A stretch of 64,000 bases of DNA from Emiliania huxleyi CCMP1516 (lineage: Eukaryota > Haptophyta > Isochrysidales > Noelaerhabdaceae), in assembly GCF_000372725.1 (NCBI RefSeq), contig NW_005199770.1:172295-236294 (forward strand), in the 5' to 3' direction. Under the pieces are notes generated by a model. That model did not search any database, was not told the origin of the DNA, and saw nothing but the letters and a program-made list of their open reading frames with translations. The position numbers were made by a program, and so were the translations under genes. This document shows positions 29,736 through 39,811 of the stretch, piece after piece (position 1 is the first letter of the stretch; the number at the start of each line of letters is the position of its first letter).

Positions 29736-30000
29736 GTGAGTGAACCTCTTCCTGGGGCCTCGAGCCTTTCGGGAAGGGGAATCCGCCAGCGCATCCCGAG
29801 GTGCATTCCTCGCTGTGCCTTTTGCGGCGCCATGCTCGACGTCGTGCGCCACCACAAGGTGCGCAGCAACCCCGACCTCTACACCGCCATCGAGGAGATG
29901 CTGGGCGGCTCCGTCGGCACGAGCAAGTACGCGGGGTGCCAGTTTGGGTACCGACAGCGCGGCTTCCACCACCGCGCCCGCTCGCCCCTTTTGGAGCATG
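29736..30000 (+). pseudogene. Unrecognised Cys-containing protein fragment
   Basis: A frame reads RQRIPRCIPRCAFCGAML, then DVVRHHKVRSNPDLYTAIEE and GGSVGTSKYAGCQFGYRQRG before running into the minisatellite at 29990. The CxxC pair could bind metal. No start codon or family was identified. It may be an exon cut by the repeat array. Confidence 0.35.
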
Positions 30001-30345
30001 CAGGTATGCAGGCTAGCAGGTGTGCAGCTCAGACCTGCCTGCCTGCATACCTGCCATAGGAAAGGGAATCCACATATTTCTGTTTTGGGAGCATGCAGGT
30101 ATGCAGGCTGGCAGGTGTGCAGCTCAGGCCTGCCTGCCTGCATATCTGCCCTAGGAAAGGGACCCACACATTTGTTTTTTGGAGCATGCAGATATGCAGG
30201 CTAGCAGGTGTGCAGCTCAGACCTGCCTGCCTACATACCTGCCATAGGAAAGGGAATCCACATATTTCTGTTTTGGGAGCATGCAGGTATGCAGGCTGCC
30301 AGGTGTGCAGCCCCTAGGAAAGGGAACCACATTTCTTTTTTTGGA
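29990..30345. repeat. ~90-bp minisatellite with internal hairpins
   Basis: Four units each contain GCAGGTATGCAGGC, a short middle, and its inverted partner GCCTGCATACCTGC, joined by GGAAAGGGAATCCACATA-type linkers. Every unit can therefore form a ~14-bp stem. The final unit is incomplete. Both strands show open frames that are repeat shadows. Confidence 0.85.
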
Positions 30346-30361
30346 GCACACGACGCCCCTG

Positions 30362-30400
30362 GCTGCAGGCGCAACGATGGCATCGTCACCTACCCACGCC
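30362..30400 (+). repeat. 39-base copy of the helicase gene start
   Basis: Identical over 39 bases to 4035-4073, which spans the CTGCAG acceptor-like site, the ATG and the first eight codons (MASSPTHA) of the helicase-RING gene. Here the ATG is followed by only ~28 codons before a stop. See the findings. Confidence 0.9.
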
Positions 30401-30790
30401 AGCCCGACAGGCTCGATGGACACGCGGCGAACATCAGCGCAGTTCTGCAGCCGCTGTCCTGAAGGTTGATCTCCGCACCGTGCCGCAGCAGCGTCTCGGC
30501 CATCTGCACGTGGCCGTTGATGGCGGCGGCAGTCAGCGCCGTGACGCCGTAGCTGTTTTGCGCATCCACCTTCGCGCCGCGCTTCAGCAGGACTTCGACC
30601 AGCTGCTTGTGACCGTGTCCGGCGGCGATCAGCAGGAGCGTACAGCCACTCACACCGCGATGCACGCACGTCGCGTCAACCCGCCCGTCCCTGGCGAGCC
30701 ACGTCTGCACCACGCCCGCCTTGCCGTCCACCGCCGCGGCCTCGATCTTTTTCGGCAGCGCGAGCGACGCAGCCTGTGGCGCTGTTTGTC
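30390..30790 (-). CDS. Ankyrin-repeat protein (3' part)
   Basis: The minus-strand frame holds about three ankyrin units. The first, GCTLLLIAAGHGHKQLVEVL, leads into LKRGAKVDAQNSYGVTALTA, then AAINGHVQMAETLLRHGAEI, and the frame ends with TALMFAACPSSLSGWRG at 30390. The consensus G-TPLH.AA..GH...V..LL..GA is plain. An N-terminal lead (LPKKIEAAAVDGKAGVVQTW) is likely another helix pair, with no ATG before it, so a 5' exon is missing or lies in the Arg-rich sequence at 30800-31160. Ankyrin repeats bind proteins; the partner is unknown. The C-terminus overlaps the duplicated helicase-start segment. Confidence 0.6.
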
Positions 30791-30799
30791 GCGCTCGCG

Positions 30800-31162
30800 C
30801 TCGCCTATGCTTGGTCGGTCGTTGCAGCCGCGCCGCTCAACGTGCCGCCCGTCATGATGCGGCCATCGCTCGCCTCGCAATGGCTCGTCGCGCCAGCGCT
30901 CAGCTGCGTGTGGCTCAGCGTGCCATCGCTGCTCGCGGCCACTGCACCAAGAGGCGTTGTAGCCGCGCCGCTCGTCATGCCGCCCGTCAGTGTGCGGCTC
31001 GCCTTGCCAACGCTCGTCGCGCCGTCGCAGCTCATCCCGCCGCGGCTCATCGCGCGATCGCGACCGCCGTCGCGGCTCGCCCCGCCATCGCCGCTCTTCG
31101 CGTCCGTACTCGGCGCGCCGTTGCTCAACACGCCAGCGACGCTCCTCGCAACGATGGGACAT
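30800..31162 (-). CDS. Arg/Glu-rich RS-like ORF, possible 5' exon of the ankyrin gene
   Basis: Minus-strand frame starting near MSHRCEERRWRVEQRRAEYG. It continues as imperfect repeats of R-R-DE-R-W-Q-G-EP and DGRHDERRG. Composition is that of Arg-rich low-complexity proteins. The DNA is a degenerate repeat of GCTCGTCGCGCC-type phrases, so it may be only an open repeat. It ends in a frame different from the ankyrin repeats. Confidence 0.3.
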
Positions 31163-31384
31163 CCGAGGTTTCGCAACAACGGGCCCCGGGACGGCGTCTA
31201 AAACCCCCCCAAAACTGTCGCCATTTCAGGCGCCTGATCTCTCAGCAAAGCGATGGCCTACCTGGTACGAGTTCAGCTGCGCGCCCGGCAGAAGACGCGT
31301 GTGTGATGCCGCATGCAGTGGAATGCGCACAGAGAACGAACGGCAAGAGAAGGCAAGGAAAGGAAGAGAAACGGCTGGTGAAGC

Positions 31385-31875
31385 TCAGTTCATAGTACTC
31401 GGAGGCGCCCGCGGCATCCCGCCACCCATCTTCGGGTGCGCGTTGTTGTCGAAGATGGCAGCGTTGCGCCTCGCGATGATGGCCGAGTGCACTTGCAGGA
31501 AGCGCTTGCGCTCACCGCTGACCCGCCATCGCTCGCTATCGGAGGATGCTCGAGCGATTTTGGCGGCGAAGTTGGTGGTGAACCACGCCGCCGCCTCGCT
31601 CCCGATGCCGCCGCGCGTGCTCGACGCCCACGTCATGAAGTCGAAGTTGTTGGCATCGCACTTGGGGCACTTGCACGCCGCGGCCCTCTTTTTCGTCGCC
31701 TCGGCGTAGTCGGTGGCGAGGCACGTGCCGCGCGCCAGCGAGCGGGCGCAGCCTCATGCCAAAGTGCACCGCGGTGACGCACGTGCCGTCGTACACCGTG
31801 GGACGTGCCGACCTCGTCCAGCTGCCGAAGACGCCATCGCCCTGCTGGTACCGGTTGTTGCGTTGGTTCGCCGCG
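31385..31875 (-). CDS. Unrecognised conserved-looking protein in two frames
   Basis: The N-terminal part (about 31875-31735) reads MGAANQRNNRYQQGDGVFGS, then SARPTVYDGTCVTAVHFGMR. The C-terminal part (about 31720-31385) reads KKRAAACKCPKCDANNFDFM, then TWASSTRGGIGSEAAAWFTT and ERWRVSGERKRFLQVHSAII, ending HPKMGGGMPRAPPSTMN. C-K-C-x2-C suggests a metal site. The change of frame between them near 31730 may be an intron that is too short to be convincing, or damage. No family recognised. Confidence 0.4.
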
Positions 31876-31889
31876 CCCATTTTCTTCTT

Positions 31890-32458
31890 TCTGGCGACAC
31901 ATATTGAGCGGCGCCATCCTCCCAACCCGCCTCGCCGACCTAGCTCGGGGCGACCTGGCCTGGCTGCGCGGCTTCCTGTCTGGGCAGGGGACGCGCGGCA
32001 CGTCGCTCGCGGCCCAGCTCGACGCGCGGCACGACACCGAGAAGCAGGACACGCTGCTCACCTGGGCCGCTCGGCACGGGCAAGCCAAGGCGGCGCGGCT
32101 GCTGCTCGAGGGCGGCGCGAGCGTCGGGGCGACGAATGGTGGCGGCGCTTCAGCGCTGCTCGTCGCGAGCGACAAGGGCCACCTTGAGTGCGCCCGGCTG
32201 CTTCTCGAGGTCGGCGCGGCGACCGACCAAGCGATGAACGATGGCACCACGCCGCTGAGTGCTGCGAGCTTGGCTGGCGAGATCGGCTGCGTTCGGCTGC
32301 TCCTCGAGGCTACGAGGAGGGCGATGACGAGCACCTACGTGTCGCTGGCGTGGTCGTTGCCGGACTCGACGAACCTCTCGCCCGTCGAGGTGATGGCAGG
32401 CAGAAGTTTTTCTCCTGCGCAGGTGCGCGAGCGAGCGTCAGCGCGCCGAGGGCCATAA
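31890..32458 (+). CDS. Ankyrin-repeat protein fragment
   Basis: The plus-strand frame has a lead RLADLARGDLAWLRGFLSGQ and about three ankyrin units: TLLTWAARHGQAKAARLLLE, GGGASALLVASDKGHLECAR with LLLEVGAATD, and TTPLSAASLAGEIGCVRLLL. After that the frame loses the ankyrin pattern; a neighbouring frame also stays open to 32460. No ATG precedes the lead, so the 5' end is incomplete. The 30390-30790 ankyrin gene, 1.1 kb away on the other strand, may be a relative. Confidence 0.5.
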
Positions 32459-32459
32459 C

Positions 32460-32877
32460 GTGAGAGAACGTGATCTGTGGCCGCGCGCACCGGGTCGGCC
32501 AGGAAGAGCATCGCCGAGGGAAGCGACGAGCGCCCGGGGAGCACGGGGGAGCGCCGCGTCCGAGCCCCAGGTCTGCCCAAGTACCTATCCACCATTTCTG
32601 GACATGTTCAGGTCAAGCTGCTATGGCCGACTCGGGGGTCCCCCCGGCGACTCGATGGCCGCCTCCGCGGCGGCGGCGTCCGGCGCGCCCGGCTGCAGCC
32701 CCATCGCCAGGGCCAAGCATTCCGGGCCCTGAGGCCCCCAAGCAGTGCAACATTCCATCGCTTCCATTCCTCGAGGAGCGATCTACCGGTTGTCACCGTC
32801 ATCATAGACGCCGAACGAAAACGCCTCTCAAACGCCTCGAGATTCAGTTTGGGTTTGGGGCTTGGAAAATCAATGTT
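32460..32877. other. Stretch with no supported gene
   Basis: Short overlapping frames only; no domain, splice signal or repeat stands out. Confidence 0.5.
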
Positions 32878-33225
32878 TTAGTGGACCATATCCCCCCCTA
32901 GGCCCAGGGGGCCTTGGGGCAGCCTGCCGGACCGCTGTTGCACGGGGCTAAGCACCAGAAAATGAATGTAGTTGATGGATTGGGCTAGCGACTGCGCCGA
33001 CGCTTTTGGCCCATATACTCGCACAACAAGCCTGTACTGCGGTGGTGTGAGTTTAAATGCACCATGAGCAAAAACCTGACGAGGCCTGTACACGGTACAC
33101 GGGCACTTCCAAACATAATTGGCGACTGCTGCGCTCAGCGTGTGTGCGTTAGGTGTACGCATACTGCCGCGGACGTAATCCAGCGCACCGTCGATGTCGT
33201 GAGCATGCAGCATGGCAACAGCATT
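32878..33225 (-). CDS. Unknown small protein, lower-GC island
   Basis: A minus-strand frame from about 33225 contains AVAMLHAHDIDGALDYVRGS, then HTLSAAVANYVWKCPCTVYR and FKLTPPQYRLVVRVYGPKAS. The composition is clearly protein-like, GC is lower than in the neighbouring host genes, and an AT-rich stretch (ATTGAATTTATTGAATCG) lies just upstream. The likely start is the M of MLHAHD or an upstream ATG-lacking exon. Family unknown; the setting among virus-like pieces suggests, without proof, that it is viral. Confidence 0.4.
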   Translation of the reverse strand, partial: NAVAMLHAHDIDGALDYVRGSMRTPNAHTLSAAVANYVWKCPCTVYRPRQVFAHGAFKLTPPQYRLVVRVYGPKASAQSLAQSINYIHFLVLSPVQQRSGRLPQGPLGLGGDMVH

Positions 33226-33344
33226 TTGATTCCTGGTGGGCATCGATTGAATTTATTGAATCGAGGGGAAAAAACGAGGAAGACCAGAGCAGTGCGCGAG
33301 AAAAAAACAAGCACCGGGGAAGTCGGGGTAGTCGGCGACTTGGG

Positions 33345-33540
33345 GTACACTACTGCTTGGGTGTCTGCTTGGGTGTCTGCTTGGGTATCTGCTTGGGTAT
33401 CTGCTTGGGTGCTTGGGTGTCTGCTTGGGTGTCTGCTTGGGTATCTGCTTGGGTGCTTGGGTGTCTGCTTGGGTGCTTGGGTGTCTGCTTGGGTGTCTGC
33501 TTGGGTGTCTGCTTGGGTGCTTGGGTGTCTGCTTGGGCAC
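33345..33540. repeat. 12-bp minisatellite (GGGT(G/A)TCTGCTT)
   Basis: About 15 units of GGGTGTCTGCTT or GGGTATCTGCTT, interleaved with GGGTGCTT half-units. It lies directly 3' of the tRNA-like element at 33570-33665, in the position a SINE tail would occupy. Confidence 0.9.
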
Positions 33541-33569
33541 CTACTCCCCGGGCTCCGCGGCGACACCCC

Positions 33570-33665
33570 TGCTCCGCCGTCGGGCGAAACAGGCCGCGCG
33601 AGGGAGTCGAACCCGGGAGTCCCCATTGTTTGTGTGAGAGAGGCCAGCTCGCACCGCGCTAAGGC
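33570..33665 (-). mobile_element. tRNA-like element (SINE head or tRNA pseudogene)
   Basis: Minus strand: a good A-box TTAGCGCGGTGCGAGCTGG (33644-33662) and a perfect B-box GGTTCGACTCC (near 33604-33614) are about 40 bases apart. The anticodon stem does not pair well and acceptor ends do not match, so this is not a functional tRNA. Followed downstream by a minisatellite, it most resembles a tRNA-derived SINE. Confidence 0.5.
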
Positions 33666-33769
33666 AGAAGTCAGTTTGCGAGTCGTCTCTCTTGCACAAC
33701 CGTGCCTGCCCAGCAGAACAACGGCTGCACGGACATGCGCGCGACTCTCTCTATGACGACACCCGTGCC

Positions 33770-33977
33770 TGCCCAGCGAAACAATGGCTGCACGCACTTT
33801 TTACTCGACGAGGTGTCCGCGGCTGTCTTCAAAGCAATGATGTTGTGGGACAAGAACGACCCATCGCAAAGCAGGTCCGTTCAGGACATGGACTCGATGA
33901 TGCCAAGGCTTGTTGAGGAGGGCTTCTTGATGCAGGAAGCAGATGGACGGTACAAGCTGGCACCGGAGTGGGCCTAG
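33770..33977 (+). pseudogene. C-terminal fragment of an unknown small protein
   Basis: Frame ending HFLLDEVSAAVFKAMMLWDK, SVQDMDSMMPRLVEEGFLMQ and ADGRYKLAPEWA. The alternation of helix and beta-hairpin looks like a winged-helix end, which is speculative. It overlaps by four bases the convergent basic protein at 33974. The two may be neighbouring genes of one element. Confidence 0.35.
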
Positions 33978-34165
33978 CGACGTGCCGCCTTTCGTTTCGC
34001 AGCTGCGCGCTTTTTAGCGGCCGCTTTAGCTGCGGCCGTGAGCACCCAGCGTTTGCTCCGTACCTTACGGCCGGTCGTCTTGGAGGTTGTAATGACAGTC
34101 TTGAGTTTGTAGCGGCCCCTCACTGTGCCAGGGGCAATTCCTTTGGTGGTCTTTGGCGCCGGCAT
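33974..34165 (-). CDS. Small very basic protein (63 aa), possibly virus-like
   Basis: ATG at 34165; reads MPAPKTTKGIAPGTVRGRYK, then LKTVITTSKTTGRKVRSKRW and an Ala/Lys/Arg tail (AAAKKRAAAKRKAARR). Length and tail composition resemble the small DNA-condensing proteins of Polinton-like and other compact DNA viruses, or a histone-tail-like peptide. The upstream region is AT-rich (TATAGCTTG, then an A-rich run at 34196-34212). No membrane segment. Function inferred only from charge. Confidence 0.45.
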   Translation of the reverse strand: MPAPKTTKGIAPGTVRGRYKLKTVITTSKTTGRKVRSKRWVLTAAAKAAAKKRAAAKRKAARR

Positions 34166-34421
34166 TATAGCTTGTAACAAGGTCAGATATATTGAAGAGA
34201 AGGAAAAAAAATAATGACGCCGTGTGTGACAGCACCCGCACACACTGAAGAGGGCGAAAACGGGCGCTTGCGCGTGCGGATCGTCTTCCACAGGGCCGCG
34301 TGTCCCAGGGACAAGGATAGCACCTGGGATGAGGTGGTCGTGTAGGAGCTCACGCTTATTGAAGGGCCCTGTTCACAGCCCTTCAATGGCGATTTTCAGT
34401 CAGTTTCGAAGGGACTTTCCT

Positions 34422-34994
34422 CTACCCACCACCCCGTATGTCGTGGCAGGACGTTCTGTGGGACGAGAATGGACCCATCGGTATCGCATTTGGGCGTTCT
34501 GAGCAATTTGGCGACCCTGCACACGCGGCCGTATCGGAGATGGAGAGCTCATCAAGACGGAACAGACAGATAACCCACACTATGCAAGTAATCACACTCG
34601 GCTTCTTTTGGGGGGATTGTAAACGTCTGTGCATAAAGACATACTTTTTTTGCTTCAAAATCAAATTTTGGGTGGGGGTGAGAAGTCGCAACCAACTACC
34701 ATCACGATGCACCCGGAAGAAAGTGTTGAAGCATACCTTGCGCTTTTCTCTAAGCGGTGCCGTCTCTTGAATAGAATTGAATCGGCACTTATTTCTTCGA
34801 GCCTGACTTCCTTTGAGCGACCGGTTCTCGTATGCGGTCAGAGTTGCCATCCACCGGCCCTTGTAGTCTAGGGGGCAGTCTGCGGTGTCGCCGTCTGTCG
34901 CGAAAAGAGCAACTCTTTTGTGGGTGTCTGTAACCCAACCTTTCAAACCACCCGGCTTTGATGAGTTGTGGAGGACTTTTCTGCGATTCGGCAT
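34422..34994 (-). CDS. Unknown 190-aa ORF just below the RING gene
   Basis: ATG at 34994, only seven bases after the stop of the minus-strand RING gene. The N-terminal two-thirds read protein-like: MPNRRKVLHNSSKPGGLKGW, ATDGDTADCPLDYKGRWMAT, then VCFNTFFRVHRDGSWLRLL. GC is far lower than in the RING gene. Either this is a virus-derived gene now lying in the 3' untranslated region, or the frame is chance. The opposite strand is also open between 34629 and 34871. Confidence 0.35.
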   Translation of the reverse strand: MPNRRKVLHNSSKPGGLKGWVTDTHKRVALFATDGDTADCPLDYKGRWMATLTAYENRSLKGSQARRNKCRFNSIQETAPLREKRKVCFNTFFRVHRDGSWLRLLTPTQNLILKQKKYVFMHRRLQSPQKKPSVITCIVWVICLFRLDELSISDTAACAGSPNCSERPNAIPMGPFSSHRTSCHDIRGGG

Positions 34995-35001
34995 GTACCT
35001 C

Positions 35002-38000
35002 TCATATCATCACATGCAACCACATAACAACCTCAGCCCGACAGAGAGGGCATGTGCTCATCTTTGACGAGCACTGCTTGCACGCACACATGTGCCCACA
35101 TGGGACAGCCGCATGTGACTTTGGCCTGGTGAAACAGGCAATGCAGGTCGACTCGCCGCCCATCGACGATTCAGGCGGCCGAGGAAGCACGTCGTGCGTA
35201 GCGTGCGAGGCAGCAGAGAGCGGAAGAAACGACGACGAGGCTGCCGAGGAGGACGCAGACGAGCCTGCGTCGTCCGCCTCCTGCTGTGTAGTAGAGAGGT
35301 CCATCGCGGCAGCGGCAGCAGCGACGACGGCCACCTCGTCCTCGTTCACAGGAGGCATCGCGCCACCCTTTCCCTTCTTCTTCTTCTTCTTCGCCTTCCT
35401 CTTTGCAGCAGCCGCCTCCTCCGCCTCGATCGAGGCGAGCAGCTCTGCACTGTGTCTGGCCGCCTCCGCCTCTGCCGCCTCCCTCTCCGCCGCCTCGCCC
35501 GCCTCGCCCGCCTTTGCGTCTGCAACAGCAGTGGCCGCCTCCGCCCGTGCACTCGCCTCGGCCTGCTGCAACGAGGCGCAGCGCGCCAAGTACGGAGCTA
35601 GCGCCTTACGCAGCTCCTCGCCGAGTCGCGCGACGTCGTTCTCCTCGGACGACACGGAGGAGAAAGGCGGAATCCACAGTGACTCACACCCGGTGCCTTC
35701 CACATAGATAGAGATGCCTATGTCGGGAAAGGTGGTGAGAGAAGGGAGACGGCTTGGTGAGGGGGGGGGGGGGGGGGTTATATGCACCAAAGCCTCCGAT
35801 AAAAGCGCCGGACGACAGCACCGCCTCCACAGCATTCTCGTCTCCCCAAGTCCGCAGTGCGGATTCGGAGAGAATGAACTTTGCAGCGACAGAGTGCTTG
35901 GCCGCCTCCGTGGAGCGCTTGAGTGCGGCAGCCTCGTCCTTTGTCTCGCACCCCATGTACACAATGACGCCGAGCGCACGCATGAAACCGGCGCCTGCAA
36001 GTGAGAGTCGCACCCTCGTCTGCAGCTCCTCCTCGGAGTAAGTAGCGCGAAGGCGACAGAGAAGATACGCCTCGGCACGCGCGTTTGGCGTGTCGTCCAC
36101 CGGAGCGACAAAGTTTGGAAATACGGTGGTCAACGCGCTATCAAAGCTTTGCGCGTTCGGTGTAGAGCAAGCAGCGAGCGCCTTGCTCCGGTAGGCAAGG
36201 ATGTCGGAGTAGGAGGAACCCTCCCGCTGCATCCCCTCCAGCGTCGCCACCCAGACGGAGACAGTCTCCTTGATCTGCGCCTGCTCGCGGCGCATCTCGA
36301 CGAGGAGGCGAATCACCTCTCTCTTGACCGCGCTCTCCTCGATGCGCAACACGTCGAGGCGCCTCGCGACCGCCACACTCCCCAAAAGAACGATGCCAAA
36401 GCCGCCGTTCGCCTCGGCGACGACGCCGTCAAAGGCGGTGAACTCCTCGTAGGCAGCCACAAGCGATGCATCGCATAGCCAGATTGCGAGAGAGAGCGAC
36501 GAATTCGACACCTCTGCGTTGTCTCCAAAGGAGTTGAGGACGTCCTCCTCGCGAAGAAAGACATAGTCCATCCTGGCCGAGCGCAGCGCGACGACGCCGG
36601 CCCAAACGCGCCGAACGGCATCGGAGACGCTGCACCCGAGAGGAGCGGATGCGGAGAGAGAAGACACCTTCTCGAAAATGTAGTACATGCTCGCCGCCTC
36701 ATCATAGTCGTCGATAATCTTCTTCAAAGTAGGCTCGACGCTCTGGACGTCTTCGAAGCGGACGACTCCGACTCCTCCGACACCGCCGACTCCTCGAAGT
36801 CGGCTTTGCAACACGATGAAGCGCTGCTTGTCCACCACATCGGATCGGTCGAGGTGGGCTACGGCAATGGAACCCCAAATTCGTAGCCCGCTCGAGCAAA
36901 AATCGCTCGTTTCGGGAGGGTCGATGGCGACGGAGACGCGCGGGTCGTCAATAATCTGAACGACAACGAGAAACGTGAGACGAGTTGGAGGGGGTTGGGG
37001 GGGAGGGTCGGCGCACCTCGCGAAAGGCGACCCTCGTGTGGATAGGGAGGAGGAGAATGTTGTTGGAAAGGTGCTCGTCGAGGTTGACGTCGGTAAAGTC
37101 GCCGTCAGGGTAGTGGAGCGAAAGGTTGAAGCCGGCAGTGATGAGGCGAAGTAGTTCGTTCAAAACTGCAAGCTCGCGTGAATCGCTGTCGAAGGACATC
37201 CTCCTCTCCCCAAGCATCTGCATATAAAAACCCGCGCGGAGGTGAGAGGAAACAAGCGCGCGTGGGGGGGGGGAGTTGCGTACCGAAAGAGAGAGAGTCG
37301 CCGCCTCCTTTGCGTCCTCCACCTTGTTGCTCCCGATTCGCTGCATGACGCGATACGACGACCCCGCCAACTCCTCCGCTGAGATGCCCGGCTTGTACTC
37401 CATCGGCTTCACCTCCCCCATTCGCTTCAGCAGAAAGGACACGATCCGTTTCTCCTCCTTCTTCGTGTACGGCGAGTCGTACTCCTTCTTCTCGACCTCG
37501 AAAAAGTCGCGCAGCAGCGTGTCCCTCTTCTCGATAAACTGGCTTCGCGGGACATTCTCGGCGAGCAAAGCGACCGTGGTGAGTCGGAATTTGAGGGCGT
37601 CCATTCTCGCGTGCGAGGCCTTGTACGGCTGGAGGGTCTCCTTCAACTCCGACTCGATTGCGTCCTCGGACATGTGGACAAATGAGGGAAGGAAGAGGAT
37701 GCGAGTCCGTTCTGTCGCCGCGGTGTGAATGTGCAGACCTGACGACGGGGGGTGGAAACTCGGAGAGACGGGAGGAATCGGCGAGTGGAGGGGAATGGAG
37801 AAGACACACCAACGCCACCAACAAACTCCTCCACCGCCTTGTGTTGAAACTCCTTGGGGTAGTAGTCCTTGGCCCACGCCCGAAGCCGCACCTCAGACGA
37901 AATGAAAGTGCCTCGCATGAAGTTTTCGGCACCCACGTTGATCTTCTCTCGCCCCGTCTCAACGATCGTGACGGAAACGCCGAGGTTGCGAAGCACCTCG

Positions 38001-38119
38001 GCTCCGAAAAGCGTTCTTTCCGTGCCGCGCTCTATCTGCTGCTCATTCCAAGACGGGTAGACGCTGCGAAAGAGCAAACAGAGGAAATCCTTCTCGCTGG
38101 AGTCGATCGGGGTGCACAT
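35002..38119 (-). CDS. RING-finger protein A, five exons (949 aa)
   Basis: Exons (minus): 38119-37810, 37738-37284, 37217-37017, 36955-35788, 35717-35002. All four introns are GT-AG (71, 66, 61 and 70 nt) and phases join exactly. The N-terminal ~250 residues resemble the paralogue at 39812 (SIW/SAEQ..RGTERTL, FMRG motifs). The middle is a long helical region (VVALRSARMDYVFLREEDVL, SVAVARRLDVLRIEES). An Ala/Glu coiled coil with a Lys run (KRKAKKKKKKGKGG) follows. The C-terminal RING is CIACFTRPKSHAAVPCGHMC, then ACKQCSSKMSTCPLCRAEVV, a C3HC4 of the inhibitor-of-apoptosis/MGRN type, so an E3 ubiquitin ligase is likely. Head-to-head with its paralogue across 1.69 kb. Confidence 0.85.
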
Positions 38120-39811
38120 CGGGGCGTGCCTGTGATGCGGGGAGGGGGCGTTGGGCAAGCTTCGGGGGGATGGTGGCGGAGGCGGTGGCGGTGGCGGCAC
38201 TAGCGGCGGTGAGGGCGCAGTGCGGCGCGACGGCGGTGAGGGCGCGGCGAGGGCGCGGTGAGGGCGCGGCGAGGGCGCGGCTTGGTGGGAATGGGTGCGG
38301 GTGGAGCGATGTGATGGCAGCACAGGCGCCGCTGGCAGCGGCGACGTCAGCGGCATGGACAGAGGCGAGGATGGCGGGGCGCGGCAGCCCGGCAGGGCGG
38401 CGGGTGCGGGGCGGCGGGGCGGCGGCTTCGGTGGGCCGGCGGCGCCTCTGGGCTTCAGCTGCGCGCAGGGCGTCGCAGCAAGCAGCTGGGACCCTGGGGG
38501 GGGGGAGGGCGGTCGGAGAGGACGGCGTCTAGGCGATCTCCCCCAAAAAGAAATTCAGAAAATTCAAGCATTCGCAGCCGTCAGACCTCTCGCCCGCGCT
38601 GCTCGGCGAGGAAGCGGAGCGCGTATAGTAGCGATGAGCTCACTAGCTAGAGCTCACACTAGAGGCCGTCATCGCATTCGCACCTTCCTGGGACCCAGCG
38701 CTGACCCTTGATTGTCGTTGCCGTCTCTCCCTTCTCGACTGTCTGTGCTTGTGCGTCTTGGGTCCCGGGGTTGTGTTTTTGTGTGAAGAAGGCTGCCATA
38801 GCCGCAGCTGCGGCCGCACCACCCGGCGAGGCCATCCTCGCGCGCACGGACGCTACAGGCGCGGGCGCGGGGGTTGATGGTGCGTATGTGGCGGAGATGA
38901 TGGAGGCGCTCGCCGCGTGCGGCGATTGAGCGCCTCCCTCTCTCTCCGGCTGCGCGCCTGACCGGTGCGGCCTCCGAGTCGGCGTCTGTCTCTGTGCGAT
39001 TTCGGGCCCTGGGTTGTCCGTTTATCTTAATGTGAAGAAGGTGCGTTTACGTGAAGAGGTACGCGACCGCCGTCCTGAGCTGGCTTCCACTCCTTGCGCG
39101 CTCCTCCGTTCCTGCGCACGCGGGAAGCTTCTCTGTGAAGGCGTGCGCCCCCGCTCCCCGCATCCACCCCGCCCCACTCCACTCCGGTCGACCAACGCGC
39201 GACGCATCAGCTGGTGCCGGCGCCGGCGCCGGCAGTGGAAGCGCCACCACCGCCAGAGTTGCCGCCGCTTCTGCACCGCCCCCGCACCGGAGCCGGTCAT
39301 ACTCGTGCGTCAATGCGCGCACCGCGTCGCACCCGCACCCGCACTCGCGCTCGCCCGCCGCGTTGCGGCCTCGCCACCGCAGCCGCCGCAGCCGCCGCAG
39401 CCGCCACCGCCGCCGCATCCACCGCCCGCCCCGTCTCCCCTCCGCACCCCACGCCCCGCCTCGCACGCGCTCGCCCGCGCTCGCCCGCGCTCGCGCTTGC
39501 GCTCGCCCGCCGCGCTGAGGTCTCTCCTCCACAGCCGCCGCTGCCGCTGCCGCTGCCGCTGCCGCCACTGCCGCCACCTATGCGCCCCCGCGCCCGCACT
39601 TGCGAGCAAGCCGCGCCGCGCACGAGCACGCTGTGCTCACGCCAAGCCCGCGCCCGCGCGCCCGCGCCCGCCCGCCGCGATGCTGCCGGCCTCCCCATAG
39701 CCTCTGCCTCTGCCGCTGCCGCCACCTCTGCCGCTGCCGCTGCATCTGCCGCCGCCGCCGCCGCCGCCGCTCGACACTCCTTCCCCCCGCTGCATCCCTC
39801 AGGGAGACGGA
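38120..39811. promoter_or_regulatory. Shared 1.7-kb intergenic region of the RING pair
   Basis: This holds the divergent promoters. It includes a GGTGAGGGCGCGGCGAGGGC minisatellite (38200-38285) and GC-rich CGCCCGCGCTCGC / GCAGCCGCC repeats from 39210 to 39790, whose long Ala/Pro/Arg frames are repeat shadows. A short plus-strand frame at 38790-38929 (KKAAIAAAAAAPPGEAILAR, ending MMEALAACGD) could be a small exon but lacks support. The phrase TGTGAAGAAGG recurs at 38781 and 39029. Confidence 0.4.

Noticed and set aside
33570-33665. Functional tRNA gene
   Set aside because: A- and B-boxes are good but the anticodon and acceptor stems do not pair.
39014-39790. Ala/Pro/Arg-rich frames between the RING genes
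   Set aside because: They follow GCC/CGC repeats, are open on both strands and have no domain.
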